Below the pieces are notes generated by a model that was given only the letters and a program-made list of their open reading frames with translations, did not search any database and was not told where the DNA came from. From Pricia antarctica (GTDB lineage: Bacteria; Bacteroidota; Bacteroidia; Flavobacteriales; Flavobacteriaceae), in contig DRGL01000043.1 in the NCBI GenBank assembly GCA_011050085.1, forward strand, positions 1 through 64,000: a stretch of DNA of 64,000 bases. Direction: 5' to 3'. How positions within the stretch are numbered: position 1 is the first letter of the stretch; each line of letters starts with the position of its first letter. A program made the position numbers and the translations under genes. Below are positions 1 to 7,498 of the stretch, one piece after another.

Positions 1-63
1 CTTGCATGTGTTAGGCCTGCCGCTAGCGTTCATCCTGAGCCAGGATCAAACTCTTCATCGTTG
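1..63 (-). rRNA. rrs: 16S ribosomal RNA, 5' end only
   Basis: The reverse complement reads GAAGAGTTTGATCCTGGCTC followed by AGGATGAACGCTAGCGGCAGG and CCTAACACATGCAAG, the universal 5' end of bacterial 16S rRNA, here with Bacteroidota-like wording. Only about 60 bases lie in the window; the rest of the operon continues to the left. The exact mature 5' end is estimated to within a few bases. Confidence 0.97.
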
Positions 64-290
64 TGCTTTAAATATATTCGCGCACAGCGCCGAAGAGGCC
101 CTCCCGGCCCCGTCTCTCTCTATTAAATCATCCGCCCCGCCGGCCTACGCCGGCAGGGCAACTTTATTATATGGTTCCTTCCGGAGGCCTCTCGGCCCCC
201 GGTCGTTTTATTGTCTCCACAGTATGTCAATGAACTTCAAAACTTACGCCCCTTCGGTCTAAACTTGTTCGTTTGTCTCTCAAAGCGGGT
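64..290 (-). other. 16S rRNA operon leader with GC-rich hairpin
   Basis: This is the stretch between the likely rRNA promoter and the 16S 5' end, about 225 bases. It is strikingly GC-rich in parts compared with the AT-rich DNA to its right and contains a strong inverted repeat around 135-157 (GCCGGC on both arms around a short loop). Such leaders normally carry antitermination and processing signals. The ORF called at 2-262 lies over this leader and is not a gene. Confidence 0.6.
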
Positions 291-298
291 GCAAATAT
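291..298 (-). promoter_or_regulatory. -7 box of the rRNA operon promoter
   Basis: The minus strand reads TATATTTG followed by C, an exact match to the Bacteroidota -7 consensus TAnnTTTG. It sits about 225 bases upstream of the 16S 5' end. I do not see a well-spaced TTG (-33) element, so only the -7 box is claimed. Confidence 0.55.
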
Positions 299-853
299 AA
301 GAGGGTTTTTCGAATAAAAAATACATTCAAAGAATTTTTTTAAACTTTTTTTCGAGCTATCCTCTTAGCCTCTATTTCCTAGTACTTTACGTTCTAAATT
401 AATTTTAGAGGGTCTTGAATATAAAACAATTTATCGTTCAGCGCAAGCTTTTGACCCTTTTAAATTTCGTTCCAAAACAGAAAAGTAGTTCACAGCCTTT
501 ACATTCACAAAGCAAGGATGACCATCCCTATCAAACATCCTAAGTAAAAAAGAGATAACACTATATAAAGATTAGAAAAACCATAATACCCATCCTTATA
601 CAACACTACTCACCTTGATTGCTAAATCCATCCTAGTATATCATTCCTAACCTTATTTAATAATTCCCATCCTTACCTAACATTCCTATCCTACTTAATA
701 ATTCGATTCGTATACAACACTCCTCACCTTGCTTACCAAATCCATCCTAGTATATCATTCCTACCCTTATTTACTAATTCTCATCTTACTATAACATTCC
801 TAACCACCTAATCATTCCATCCCTGTATAACATTCCTACACTACTATATAATG
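299..853. repeat. AT-rich non-coding spacer with 114-bp-spaced direct repeat
   Basis: This gene-free stretch lies between the rRNA promoter and the thrS promoter. From about 590 it is pyrimidine-rich and built of related phrases such as CATTCCTA and CATCCTAGTATATCATTCCTA. A unit of about 92 bases at 597-688 recurs at 711-802 with no gap and roughly a dozen substitutions; shorter related fragments follow up to about 840. I find no plausible ORF or RNA gene in it. Confidence 0.7.
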
Positions 854-884
854 TTGTACGCATCGGCTCGGATTGCTATCTTTG
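854..884 (+). promoter_or_regulatory. thrS promoter
   Basis: TTG at 854-856 and TATCTTTG at 877-884 are separated by 20 bases, matching both elements of the Bacteroidota promoter (TTG-N19-21-TAnnTTTG). The predicted transcript would start near 889, about 15 bases before the thrS ATG. Confidence 0.7.
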
Positions 885-903
885 ACATCCTTAAAAAAAA
901 CAC

Positions 904-2847
904 ATGATCAAGATTACCTTACCGGACGGTACTATAAAGGAATTCGAAAAGGGCAGTACGCCTATGGATGTTGCCAATAGCATCAGTGCGGGATTAGCGC
1001 GCAACGTGATTTCGGCCAAGTTCAATGACAAAATCGTGGAAAGTGTGACCGCCCTTCAAGAGGATGGTAATCTGACACTGTATACATGGAACGACAAAGA
1101 AGGGAAAAAAGCATTCTGGCATTCGACATCACATATTGTTGCCCAAGCCTTGGAGGAATTATATTCAGGAATAAAACTGACCATAGGACCAGCCATCGAT
1201 AACGGATTTTATTATGATGTGGATTTTGGGGAGCATACACTTTCTGAAAAGGACTTTCCGGACATTGAAAAAAGGGCCATCGAAATCGCGCGAGGAAAAC
1301 ATGACTTTACACTACATCCGGTATCAAAAACGGATGCCCTATCCTTATATAAGAAACAAGGGAATGAATATAAGGTAGAACTCATAGAAAATTTAGAAGA
1401 CGGTACCATTACTTTCTGTGACCACGATACATTTACCGATCTCTGCCGTGGCGGACATATACCCAATACCGGTATCGTCAAGGCGATTAAAATATTGAGC
1501 GCCGCGGGTGCTTATTGGCGCGGTGATGAGAACAATACACAATTGACCCGTGTGTACGGAATATCTTTTCCAAAACAAAAAGAGCTTACTGAGTATTTAG
1601 AAATGCTCGAGGAAGCCAAAAAAAGGGATCACCGAAAACTTGGTAAGGAGCTTGAACTGTTTACTTTTTCACAAAAAGTCGGGCAAGGCTTACCGCTCTG
1701 GCTGCCTAAGGGCGCAGCTCTGCGTGAGCGCTTGGAGAACTTTCTTAAAAAAGCACAGAAACAAGCCGGTTACGAAATGGTCGTTACCCCTCATATCGGC
1801 TCTAAGGAACTGTATGTCACTTCAGGGCACTATGAGAAATATGGCGCAGATAGTTTTCAGCCTATAAAAACCCCAAAAGAAGACGAGGAGTTTCTATTAA
1901 AACCCATGAACTGTCCGCATCATTGTGAAATTTACAATACTCGACCTTTCAGCTATCGCGAACTTCCAAAACGCTATGCGGAATTTGGTACGGTGTACCG
2001 TTACGAACAGAGCGGTGAGCTGCACGGCTTAACCCGGGTGCGTGGTTTCACTCAAGACGATGCCCATATCTTCTGTACCCCGGACCAGCTTGATCAGGAA
2101 TTTAAGAATGTCATCGATCTTTCTTTATATGTGCTTGGCAGTTTGGGTTTCGACAATTTCACTGCGCAGGTCTCTATCAGGGATTTAGCTACCCCTGAAA
2201 AATATATCGGCTCCGTTGATAATTGGGAAAAGGCGGAAAATGCAATTATCGAAGCAGCGACCGAAAAAGGACTGGATTTCGTTATCGAAAAAGGTGAGGC
2301 CGCGTTCTATGGTCCGAAATTGGACTTCATGGTGAAAGATGCCTTGGGAAGGCAGTGGCAGTTGGGTACCATTCAGGTAGATTATAATTTGCCGGAACGA
2401 TTTGACCTTACCTATAAAGGCAGCGACAACGAACTGCACCGCCCAGTGATGATTCACCGTGCGCCCTTTGGCAGTATGGAACGCTTTATCGCTTTGCTTT
2501 TGGAGCATACAGGAGGAAATTTCCCATTATGGTTAATTCCTGAACAGGCTATTGTATTGCCTGTTAGCGAGAAACATGAAATATATGCAGAAAAAGTTTT
2601 AAGTTCCTTGGAAAATAACGAAATTCGCGCCCACATCGATAATAGAAGCGAAACCGTAGGTAAAAAGATTCGGGAAGCTGAAATGAACAAAATACCGTTT
2701 ATGATTATTGTCGGTGAAAATGAAGAGGAAGCGCAAACGATATCTGTGCGTAGGCACGGAGGAGAAGATTTAGGATCGATTTCCGTAGAGGAATTTATCG
2801 ACTTGGTCGTTACTGAAATAAATAGTACCTTAAAGTCGTTCAAATAA
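904..2847 (+). CDS. thrS: Threonyl-tRNA synthetase
   Basis: This class II synthetase charges tRNA-Thr in the cytoplasm. The 647 residues match the usual bacterial length. An N-terminal TGS domain (about 1-62) is followed by the editing domain with HSTSH (H73, H77) and a CRGGH motif near residue 182. The catalytic core carries the zinc-ligand regions KPMNCPHHC, LTRVRGFTQDDAHIF and MIHRAPFGSMERF. The C-terminal anticodon-binding domain begins near residue 545. The ATG follows a good promoter by about 15 bases. The next gene, infC, follows after 27 bases in the same frame, the usual thrS-infC-rpmI-rplT order. Confidence 0.98.
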   Translation: MIKITLPDGTIKEFEKGSTPMDVANSISAGLARNVISAKFNDKIVESVTALQEDGNLTLYTWNDKEGKKAFWHSTSHIVAQALEELYSGIKLTIGPAIDNGFYYDVDFGEHTLSEKDFPDIEKRAIEIARGKHDFTLHPVSKTDALSLYKKQGNEYKVELIENLEDGTITFCDHDTFTDLCRGGHIPNTGIVKAIKILSAAGAYWRGDENNTQLTRVYGISFPKQKELTEYLEMLEEAKKRDHRKLGKELELFTFSQKVGQGLPLWLPKGAALRERLENFLKKAQKQAGYEMVVTPHIGSKELYVTSGHYEKYGADSFQPIKTPKEDEEFLLKPMNCPHHCEIYNTRPFSYRELPKRYAEFGTVYRYEQSGELHGLTRVRGFTQDDAHIFCTPDQLDQEFKNVIDLSLYVLGSLGFDNFTAQVSIRDLATPEKYIGSVDNWEKAENAIIEAATEKGLDFVIEKGEAAFYGPKLDFMVKDALGRQWQLGTIQVDYNLPERFDLTYKGSDNELHRPVMIHRAPFGSMERFIALLLEHTGGNFPLWLIPEQAIVLPVSEKHEIYAEKVLSSLENNEIRAHIDNRSETVGKKIREAEMNKIPFMIIVGENEEEAQTISVRRHGGEDLGSISVEEFIDLVVTEINSTLKSFK

Positions 2848-2874
2848 TTAAAGTTTAACTTAAAAGTAGAAGTC

Positions 2875-3429
2875 ATAGCAATTCGTAAAAGATTTAGGCC
2901 CCAACCCAGAAGAGAGAACAAGAACCCTCATAAGATCAATAGGAAGATATTGGCCCCGGAGGTTCGATTGGTAGGTGACAATGTAGAACCTAGTGTAATG
3001 CCTATACGTGAGGCATTGGATAAATCCGTTGAATTCGGATTGGATCTTGTAGAAATATCGCCGAACGCCAACCCTCCTGTAGTCAAGATAATGGACTACA
3101 AGAAATTCCTTTACGAACAGAAGAAGCGAGAAAAAGCCATGAAGGCCAAGGCTTCAAAAGTGACCGTTAAGGAAATACGTTTTGGTCCGAACACCGATGA
3201 CCATGATTATGAGTTCAAGAAGAAACATGCTGAAGGATTTTTGAAAGATGGGGCCAAGTTAAAGGCTTATGTTTTTTTTAAAGGTCGTTCCATCGTTTAT
3301 AAGGATAAGGGGGAAATACTACTTCTGAAACTTGCCCAAGAACTGGAGGATGTTGGTAAAGTAGAACAGCTACCCCGTTTGGAAGGTAAACGCATGACCA
3401 TGTTCATTGCACCTAAGAATAAGAAATAA
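2875..3429 (+). CDS. infC: Translation initiation factor IF-3, probable AUA start
   Basis: IF-3 binds the 30S subunit, prevents premature 50S joining and proofreads start-codon choice. The ORF track begins at an internal TTG (2950), but the frame upstream encodes [14 protein letters not shown] and then [20 protein letters not shown], the normal N-terminal domain of the family. No ATG, GTG or TTG occurs between the thrS stop (2845-2847) and this segment; the codon at the family's Met-Ala-Ile-Arg position is ATA at 2875. From there the protein has 184 residues, typical for IF-3. The C-terminal domain has [18 protein letters not shown] non-canonical start is a known autoregulatory device for infC (AUU in E. 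coli); AUA here is my inference from the reading frame. Confidence 0.93.
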   Translation: MAIRKRFRPQPRRENKNPHKINRKILAPEVRLVGDNVEPSVMPIREALDKSVEFGLDLVEISPNANPPVVKIMDYKKFLYEQKKREKAMKAKASKVTVKEIRFGPNTDDHDYEFKKKHAEGFLKDGAKLKAYVFFKGRSIVYKDKGEILLLKLAQELEDVGKVEQLPRLEGKRMTMFIAPKNKK

Positions 3430-3442
3430 GAAACGGGATGAT

Positions 3443-3475
3443 TTGCGAGTGATTTCAAATTATTGATTACTTTTG
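3443..3475 (+). promoter_or_regulatory. Probable rpmI-rplT promoter
   Basis: TTG at 3443-3445 and TACTTTTG at 3468-3475 resemble the Bacteroidota -33 and -7 elements, with a 22-base spacer that is slightly long. The position just after infC would give rpmI and rplT their own transcript with a leader of about 160 bases. Confidence 0.5.
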
Positions 3476-3492
3476 CAATCCCTTATAAATAT

Positions 3493-3513
3493 CAAGCCCT
3501 ATATCAGGGCTTG
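3493..3513 (+). promoter_or_regulatory. Hairpin in the rpmI leader
   Basis: CAAGCCCT and AGGGCTTG form a perfect 8-bp stem around a 5-base loop, about 12 bases after the predicted transcription start. No T-run follows, so a simple terminator for infC is less likely than a leader structure. L20 represses its own operon through mRNA structure in other bacteria; a role here is inference. Confidence 0.45.
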
Positions 3514-3641
3514 TTCAGTGTAAAACAATTATGAAACTTGAATCGGCGTAGTAGCTAAATTCATTTTAGTAATTGTAAGCCTGATTTTTTAAAAGGCTGA
3601 AAGAGTTTAATAAAATAGTGAGATTCATATAAATAGTAAAA

Positions 3642-3839
3642 ATGCCAAAACAAAAAACAAAATCCAGTGCCAAGAAGCGTTTTAAGCTGACCGGTTCCGG
3701 AAAAATTAAGAGAAAACACGCTTTTAAGAGCCACATTCTTACAAAGAAATCCAAAAAGCGTAAACTTAAATTGACACACAGCACATTGGTCCATAAAGCC
3801 GATGAACCTGGTATCAAAGAGCAGTTGTGCCTGAAATAA
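3642..3839 (+). CDS. rpmI: 50S ribosomal protein L35
   Basis: The 65-residue, very basic protein begins [27 protein letters not shown], the standard L35 signature, and has the normal length for the family. It is a component of the large ribosomal subunit. It lies between infC and rplT in the classical order. The two overlapping minus-strand ORFs in the track are shadows. Confidence 0.97.
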   Translation: MPKQKTKSSAKKRFKLTGSGKIKRKHAFKSHILTKKSKKRKLKLTHSTLVHKADEPGIKEQLCLK

Positions 3840-3964
3840 ATCAGGTAGAAAATCAGTAAGGTGAATTATTAACCATGGAGTAAGGCAAAAAAAAGAGTCA
3901 GTTTAGAATCAAGATTGAAAGATTCCAATCAAATTGACCGCCTACTACAAAAACAATTAAAAGT

Positions 3965-4309
3965 ATGCCAAGATCAGTAAATGCAGTGGCTTCACGCGCA
4001 AGACGAAAGAAAGTGATGAAGCAGGCCAAGGGGTATTTCGGACGACGTAAAAACGTTTGGACGGTTGCCAAAAATGCGGTTGAAAAAGCGATGTTATACG
4101 CTTACCGCGACAGAAGAAATAAGAAAAGAACTTTCCGCGCATTGTGGATTACCCGTATCAATGCAGGCGCACGTCAGCATGGGATGTCATATTCGCAGTT
4201 TATGGGCGGATTGAAAGCCAGCGGAATCGAACTTAATCGAAAGGTTTTAGCCGATTTGGCGATGAACCATGCAGAAGCTTTCAAAGCTCTTGTGGATAAG
4301 GTAAAATAG
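3965..4309 (+). CDS. rplT: 50S ribosomal protein L20
   Basis: The 114-residue basic protein begins [30 protein letters not shown] and contains [23 protein letters not shown], typical of L20, an early assembly protein that binds 23S rRNA. The C-terminal globular half (residues about 60-114) carries the conserved [15 protein letters not shown]. It follows rpmI by 125 bases and ends before a strong terminator, closing the thrS-infC-rpmI-rplT block. Confidence 0.98.
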   Translation: MPRSVNAVASRARRKKVMKQAKGYFGRRKNVWTVAKNAVEKAMLYAYRDRRNKKRTFRALWITRINAGARQHGMSYSQFMGGLKASGIELNRKVLADLAMNHAEAFKALVDKVK

Positions 4310-4334
4310 TTTTAACAATATATCTCACTTAAAT

Positions 4335-4370
4335 AAATCCGTTAGGTTCAACAACCTGGCGGATTTTTTT
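4335..4370 (+). terminator. Rho-independent terminator after rplT
   Basis: AAATCCGTTAGGTT and AACCTGGCGGATTT form a stem with a short loop and are followed by a run of seven T. The right end touches the stop codon of the convergent minus-strand gene, so it may work in both directions. Confidence 0.8.
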
Positions 4371-4791
4371 ATGTTCCAAATGCGGTAATCACCAATTTAC
4401 GCCCCGAAGCACGGTTACGATGTTCGCAAAGATAGATACCTTGCCAAATACCTAGATTCAACTTACCATTAGTAATCGGGATCTGTACCGAAGCCCCCAT
4501 TAATGAGGCTTTGATATGAGCCGGCATGTCATCTGGACCTTCGTAATTATGAACATAATACGAAGCGTTTTCCGGAACCATGACATTGATATGGCTCTCA
4601 AAATCTGTTCGAACCGTCGGGTCGGCATTTTCATTAATAGTGAGACTAGCGGAAGTATGTTTTATAAATACTTGAAGTATTCCTGAGTTGATATCCAGAA
4701 TTTCTGACAACGAGCGCTCAATTACTCCTGTAATCAAATGAAAACCACGTTTGTGGGCCGGTAATTGAATTTCTTTTTGATAAAATTTCAT
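4369..4791 (-). CDS. YjbQ/UPF0047 family protein
   Basis: The 140-residue cytoplasmic protein matches the YjbQ family (secondary thiamine-phosphate synthase enzyme, TIGR00149). Members form trimers with a bound metal, and some replace thiamine-phosphate synthase weakly when overexpressed; their true role is unsettled. Visible signatures are FIKHTSASLTINENADPTVRTDFE near the middle and IWQGIYLCEHRNRASGRKL near the C-terminus, with the conserved histidines. It is convergent with rplT and shares its terminator. The ATG start is supported by the family N-terminus (MKFYQKEIQLP). Confidence 0.9.
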   Translation of the reverse strand: MKFYQKEIQLPAHKRGFHLITGVIERSLSEILDINSGILQVFIKHTSASLTINENADPTVRTDFESHINVMVPENASYYVHNYEGPDDMPAHIKASLMGASVQIPITNGKLNLGIWQGIYLCEHRNRASGRKLVITAFGT

Positions 4792-4830
4792 ATTAATGTA
4801 AAACTAAACCTTAAATCCACCTATTACAAA

Positions 4831-4838
4831 TACCTTTG
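4831..4838 (+). promoter_or_regulatory. -7 box upstream of the HAD phosphatase
   Basis: TACCTTTG followed by C matches TAnnTTTG and lies 22 bases before the ATG of the HAD gene. No convincing TTG lies at the right distance upstream. Confidence 0.45.
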
Positions 4839-4859
4839 CAACTTTGAAAAATTAATATA

Positions 4860-5660
4860 ATGGATCTATCAGGTATTAAAATGATCGTCACCGATATGGA
4901 CGGCACACTGCTCAACTCGAACCATGAGGTGAGTGAGCGGTTTTTTAAAATTTTTGAAAAGTTAAAAGAACGTAATATTCTTTTTGTAGCGGCCAGCGGT
5001 AGACAGTATCAAAGCATAGTGGACAAATTAGACCCTATAAAAGATGACATCATGGTGATTGCCGAAAACGGTGGTGTCGCTATAGAAAAAGGAAAAGAAT
5101 TGATTTCATCGCCACTAGCCTCTAAAGATAAAAATCGCGTTTTAGACGTTGTACTGAAGATTGATAATGTACACCCTGTTCTTTGCGGAAAAAACAGTGC
5201 CTATATCTTGGGTAATTCAAAAGAGTTCGAAGAAAAACTTCAGGAATATTACTCCAATTATACCATTCTTGATGATTTAAAAGCATTCGATGAAGAAATT
5301 TTGAAAATTGCTATCTATCATTTTGAGAGCTCTGAAAAACATATTTATCCAGAAGTCAAACATTTGGAGGACAATTTACAAGTAAAAATTTCGGGACAGA
5401 ATTGGGTTGATGTTTCAAGTCCGAATGCAAATAAAGGATTTGCATTGCAAAAGGTGCAGCAACTATATGGTATTACACCGCAAGAAACTATGGTTTTTGG
5501 GGATTACAATAACGATTTGGAAATGTTGGCCATGTCAGAATTTAGCTTTGCTATGGAAAATGCTCATCAAAATGTAAAAAAAGCGGCAAAGTTCAGCACT
5601 TCGAGCAATGATGATTTTGGTGTAGAGCGTATTTTGGATCAATTGTTAACGAATGTCTAA
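4860..5660 (+). CDS. Cof-type HAD-IIB family phosphatase
   Basis: This is a soluble sugar-phosphate-type phosphatase of the haloacid dehalogenase superfamily, 266 residues, the usual size for the Cof/IIB group. Motif I is DMDGT (nucleophile and acid Asp, residues about 12-16), motif II is the Ser in AASGR (about 45), and motif IV is GDYNNDLEML near residue 218. The large insert between motifs II and III is the C2B cap. The substrate cannot be read from sequence. It stands alone, divergent from the yjbQ-like gene with about 70 bases between them. Confidence 0.92.
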   Translation: MDLSGIKMIVTDMDGTLLNSNHEVSERFFKIFEKLKERNILFVAASGRQYQSIVDKLDPIKDDIMVIAENGGVAIEKGKELISSPLASKDKNRVLDVVLKIDNVHPVLCGKNSAYILGNSKEFEEKLQEYYSNYTILDDLKAFDEEILKIAIYHFESSEKHIYPEVKHLEDNLQVKISGQNWVDVSSPNANKGFALQKVQQLYGITPQETMVFGDYNNDLEMLAMSEFSFAMENAHQNVKKAAKFSTSSNDDFGVERILDQLLTNV

Positions 5661-5956
5661 ACGTGTGCTTTTAATATCTACCGAAGGCTTATTTTACGGG
5701 AAAATATGAGGTGCCAATTTCGATTCTTTTTTATTAATGAAATTGGAATTAGTCTGGATTCCGCCAGTACATATTTACACACCTACATATAGGAAAAATA
5801 AGTCTCAAACCTATAGGTAAATGGAAGTTCGCATTTAGGTTTAAGAAATCAGGACTTGGTTCTGTTGCTACGCATTGGGTAGGTAATGGGAAATAAAGTA
5901 ATATTTGGTATACTATCGAAAACTAAGTTTCTATGATTAAGGTCTCATAGAACCCA
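5661..5956. other. Intergenic region, nothing recognised
   Basis: About 296 bases separate two convergent genes. I see no clear terminator stem, no RNA gene and no credible small ORF. Confidence 0.5.
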
Positions 5957-7219
5957 TCACGTTTTCTGCTTCTTCTTCCGTGCCGCTGGAAACAAAACAT
6001 TATTCAAAATCAAACGGTAGCCTGGAGAATTTGGGTGAAGTTCCAATTCCGTTTTTGGGTCTCCTACCCTATGCTGATAATCTTCAGGGTCATGACCCCC
6101 ATAAAACGTAAAAAAACCTTTACCCTTTATTCCGTGAATATAACGCGCCTCTCCATTAAGTTTGTTCTCACCCAATACCATAACCGTGGGTTTAATCTCT
6201 TTTCTTTCAAAGGCAGTAGTCTGACCCATAAAGCCTTTTACAAGAGCCGTGTGGTTTTGACAGAGCATTGTAGGAACGGCATCCCACTTTGCGGAAAAAT
6301 CCATCAATGAGAAATAGTCCCTCTCCTTCGGAACATTACCGCGTTTTGTGGTCATGTCAATTGACGAAAATTCGTATTTCAAAGGACTCCGTTCCAAAGT
6401 AAAATCGGTAAAGGCAAACGTATTTTGATAATCTAATTTAGCTTGGTAATTAGCATCGGATGCATCTCCATCAAACATGGGTTCACATATATCTAAACCA
6501 TTAGCTGCCAATGCGATATCAAAACTATCAGTTGCTGAACACATCGCAAACATGAATCCACCACCTATCACATAATTCCTTATTTTTTGTGCTACCGCAC
6601 TTTTTTCTTCCGAAACTTTCGTAAATCCCAGTTGCAACGCTAAAGCCTCAGCGTCTTCCTTCTGCTCTATGTACCAAGGGGCTGCGCGATAAGCACCATA
6701 GAATTTACCATATTGACCTGTAAAATCTTCGTGATGTAGGTGCAGCCAGTCATAAAGTGCCAATTTATCTCCCAGTACTTCCTCATCGTATATGGTAACA
6801 TATGGAATCTCAGCGTAGGTCAACACCATGGTAACCGCATCATCCCAAGGGGCATTTCCCTTTGGTGAATAGACCGCAACTTTCGGGGCTTTTTCTAGAA
6901 TAACCGCTTCCTGATTTTGCGAAGGACTACTTATACCGTCGAGAATGGATTGGGCCTGTTGATCAGATAATATTTCAAAAGATACACCTCTTATCTGACA
7001 CTCCTTCCTAATCGCATCCCCATCGGGTAAAAGAAATGAACCGCCCCTATAATTGAGCAGCCATTGTACCTTTTGTTGTTTGGTGAGTACCCAAAAAGTA
7101 ATTCCGTAAGCTTTTAGATGGTTATCTTGAGTATCGGAATCCATAGGAATTAAGATGGAACTAGCTATTATCGGATAACAAAAAAGGAAACAAAGAACAG
7201 TGAGTAAATGATTGCGCAT
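5957..7219 (-). CDS. Exported protein with amidotransferase-like features, function unknown
   Basis: The 420-residue protein has a cleavable signal peptide (MRNHLLTVLCFLFCYPIIASS), so it acts in the periplasm or outside. Close relatives in flavobacteria are, to my recollection, labelled asparagine synthetase B, but I see neither an N-terminal Cys nucleophile nor an ATP-pyrophosphatase motif that would support that name. What is visible is a Rossmann-like layout: AVYSPKGNAPWDDAV, then LHLHHEDFTGQYGKFYGAYR, a possible nucleophile elbow GGFMFAMCSATDSFD, and a late TFYGGHDPEDYQH. These suggest a class I glutamine-amidotransferase or ThuA-like fold. This fold call is inference, and the substrate is unknown. 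The gene stands alone. Confidence 0.75.
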   Translation of the reverse strand: MRNHLLTVLCFLFCYPIIASSILIPMDSDTQDNHLKAYGITFWVLTKQQKVQWLLNYRGGSFLLPDGDAIRKECQIRGVSFEILSDQQAQSILDGISSPSQNQEAVILEKAPKVAVYSPKGNAPWDDAVTMVLTYAEIPYVTIYDEEVLGDKLALYDWLHLHHEDFTGQYGKFYGAYRAAPWYIEQKEDAEALALQLGFTKVSEEKSAVAQKIRNYVIGGGFMFAMCSATDSFDIALAANGLDICEPMFDGDASDANYQAKLDYQNTFAFTDFTLERSPLKYEFSSIDMTTKRGNVPKERDYFSLMDFSAKWDAVPTMLCQNHTALVKGFMGQTTAFERKEIKPTVMVLGENKLNGEARYIHGIKGKGFFTFYGGHDPEDYQHRVGDPKTELELHPNSPGYRLILNNVLFPAARKKKQKT

Positions 7220-7498
7220 TGGCGGATTTTTTCAAGTATACACTCAAAGATAACGCATTAATGGGGCTGAGGATTGTCTCATGGAGTTAAAGGTTTCCAA
7301 AGAACAGCATTGATAAGAAGAATACTAGCAGTCTTGCTTTGCACTACCAAGGTAAATTAGAGTCCAACTTCAAATTACCGAATATTACGAACTGGCCAAA
7401 GACCTTATTCGTTTGAATTCGAAATATCTTTAGATAATGAACTACTAAAGTATTACTAGTTCTTCGTATGACCTGTGGGAAGACTGATTTTAAAAAAT

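Noticed and set aside
2-262. 86-residue plus-strand ORF at the left edge
   Set aside because: It lies on the reverse strand of the 16S 5' end and its leader, which are non-coding.
590-850. Possible CRISPR array
   Set aside because: The repeats are long, degenerate and contiguous with no unique spacers of uniform length; no cas genes are present.
2950-3429. infC start at TTG as in the ORF track
   Set aside because: The conserved IF-3 N-terminal residues are encoded upstream in the same frame back to 2875.
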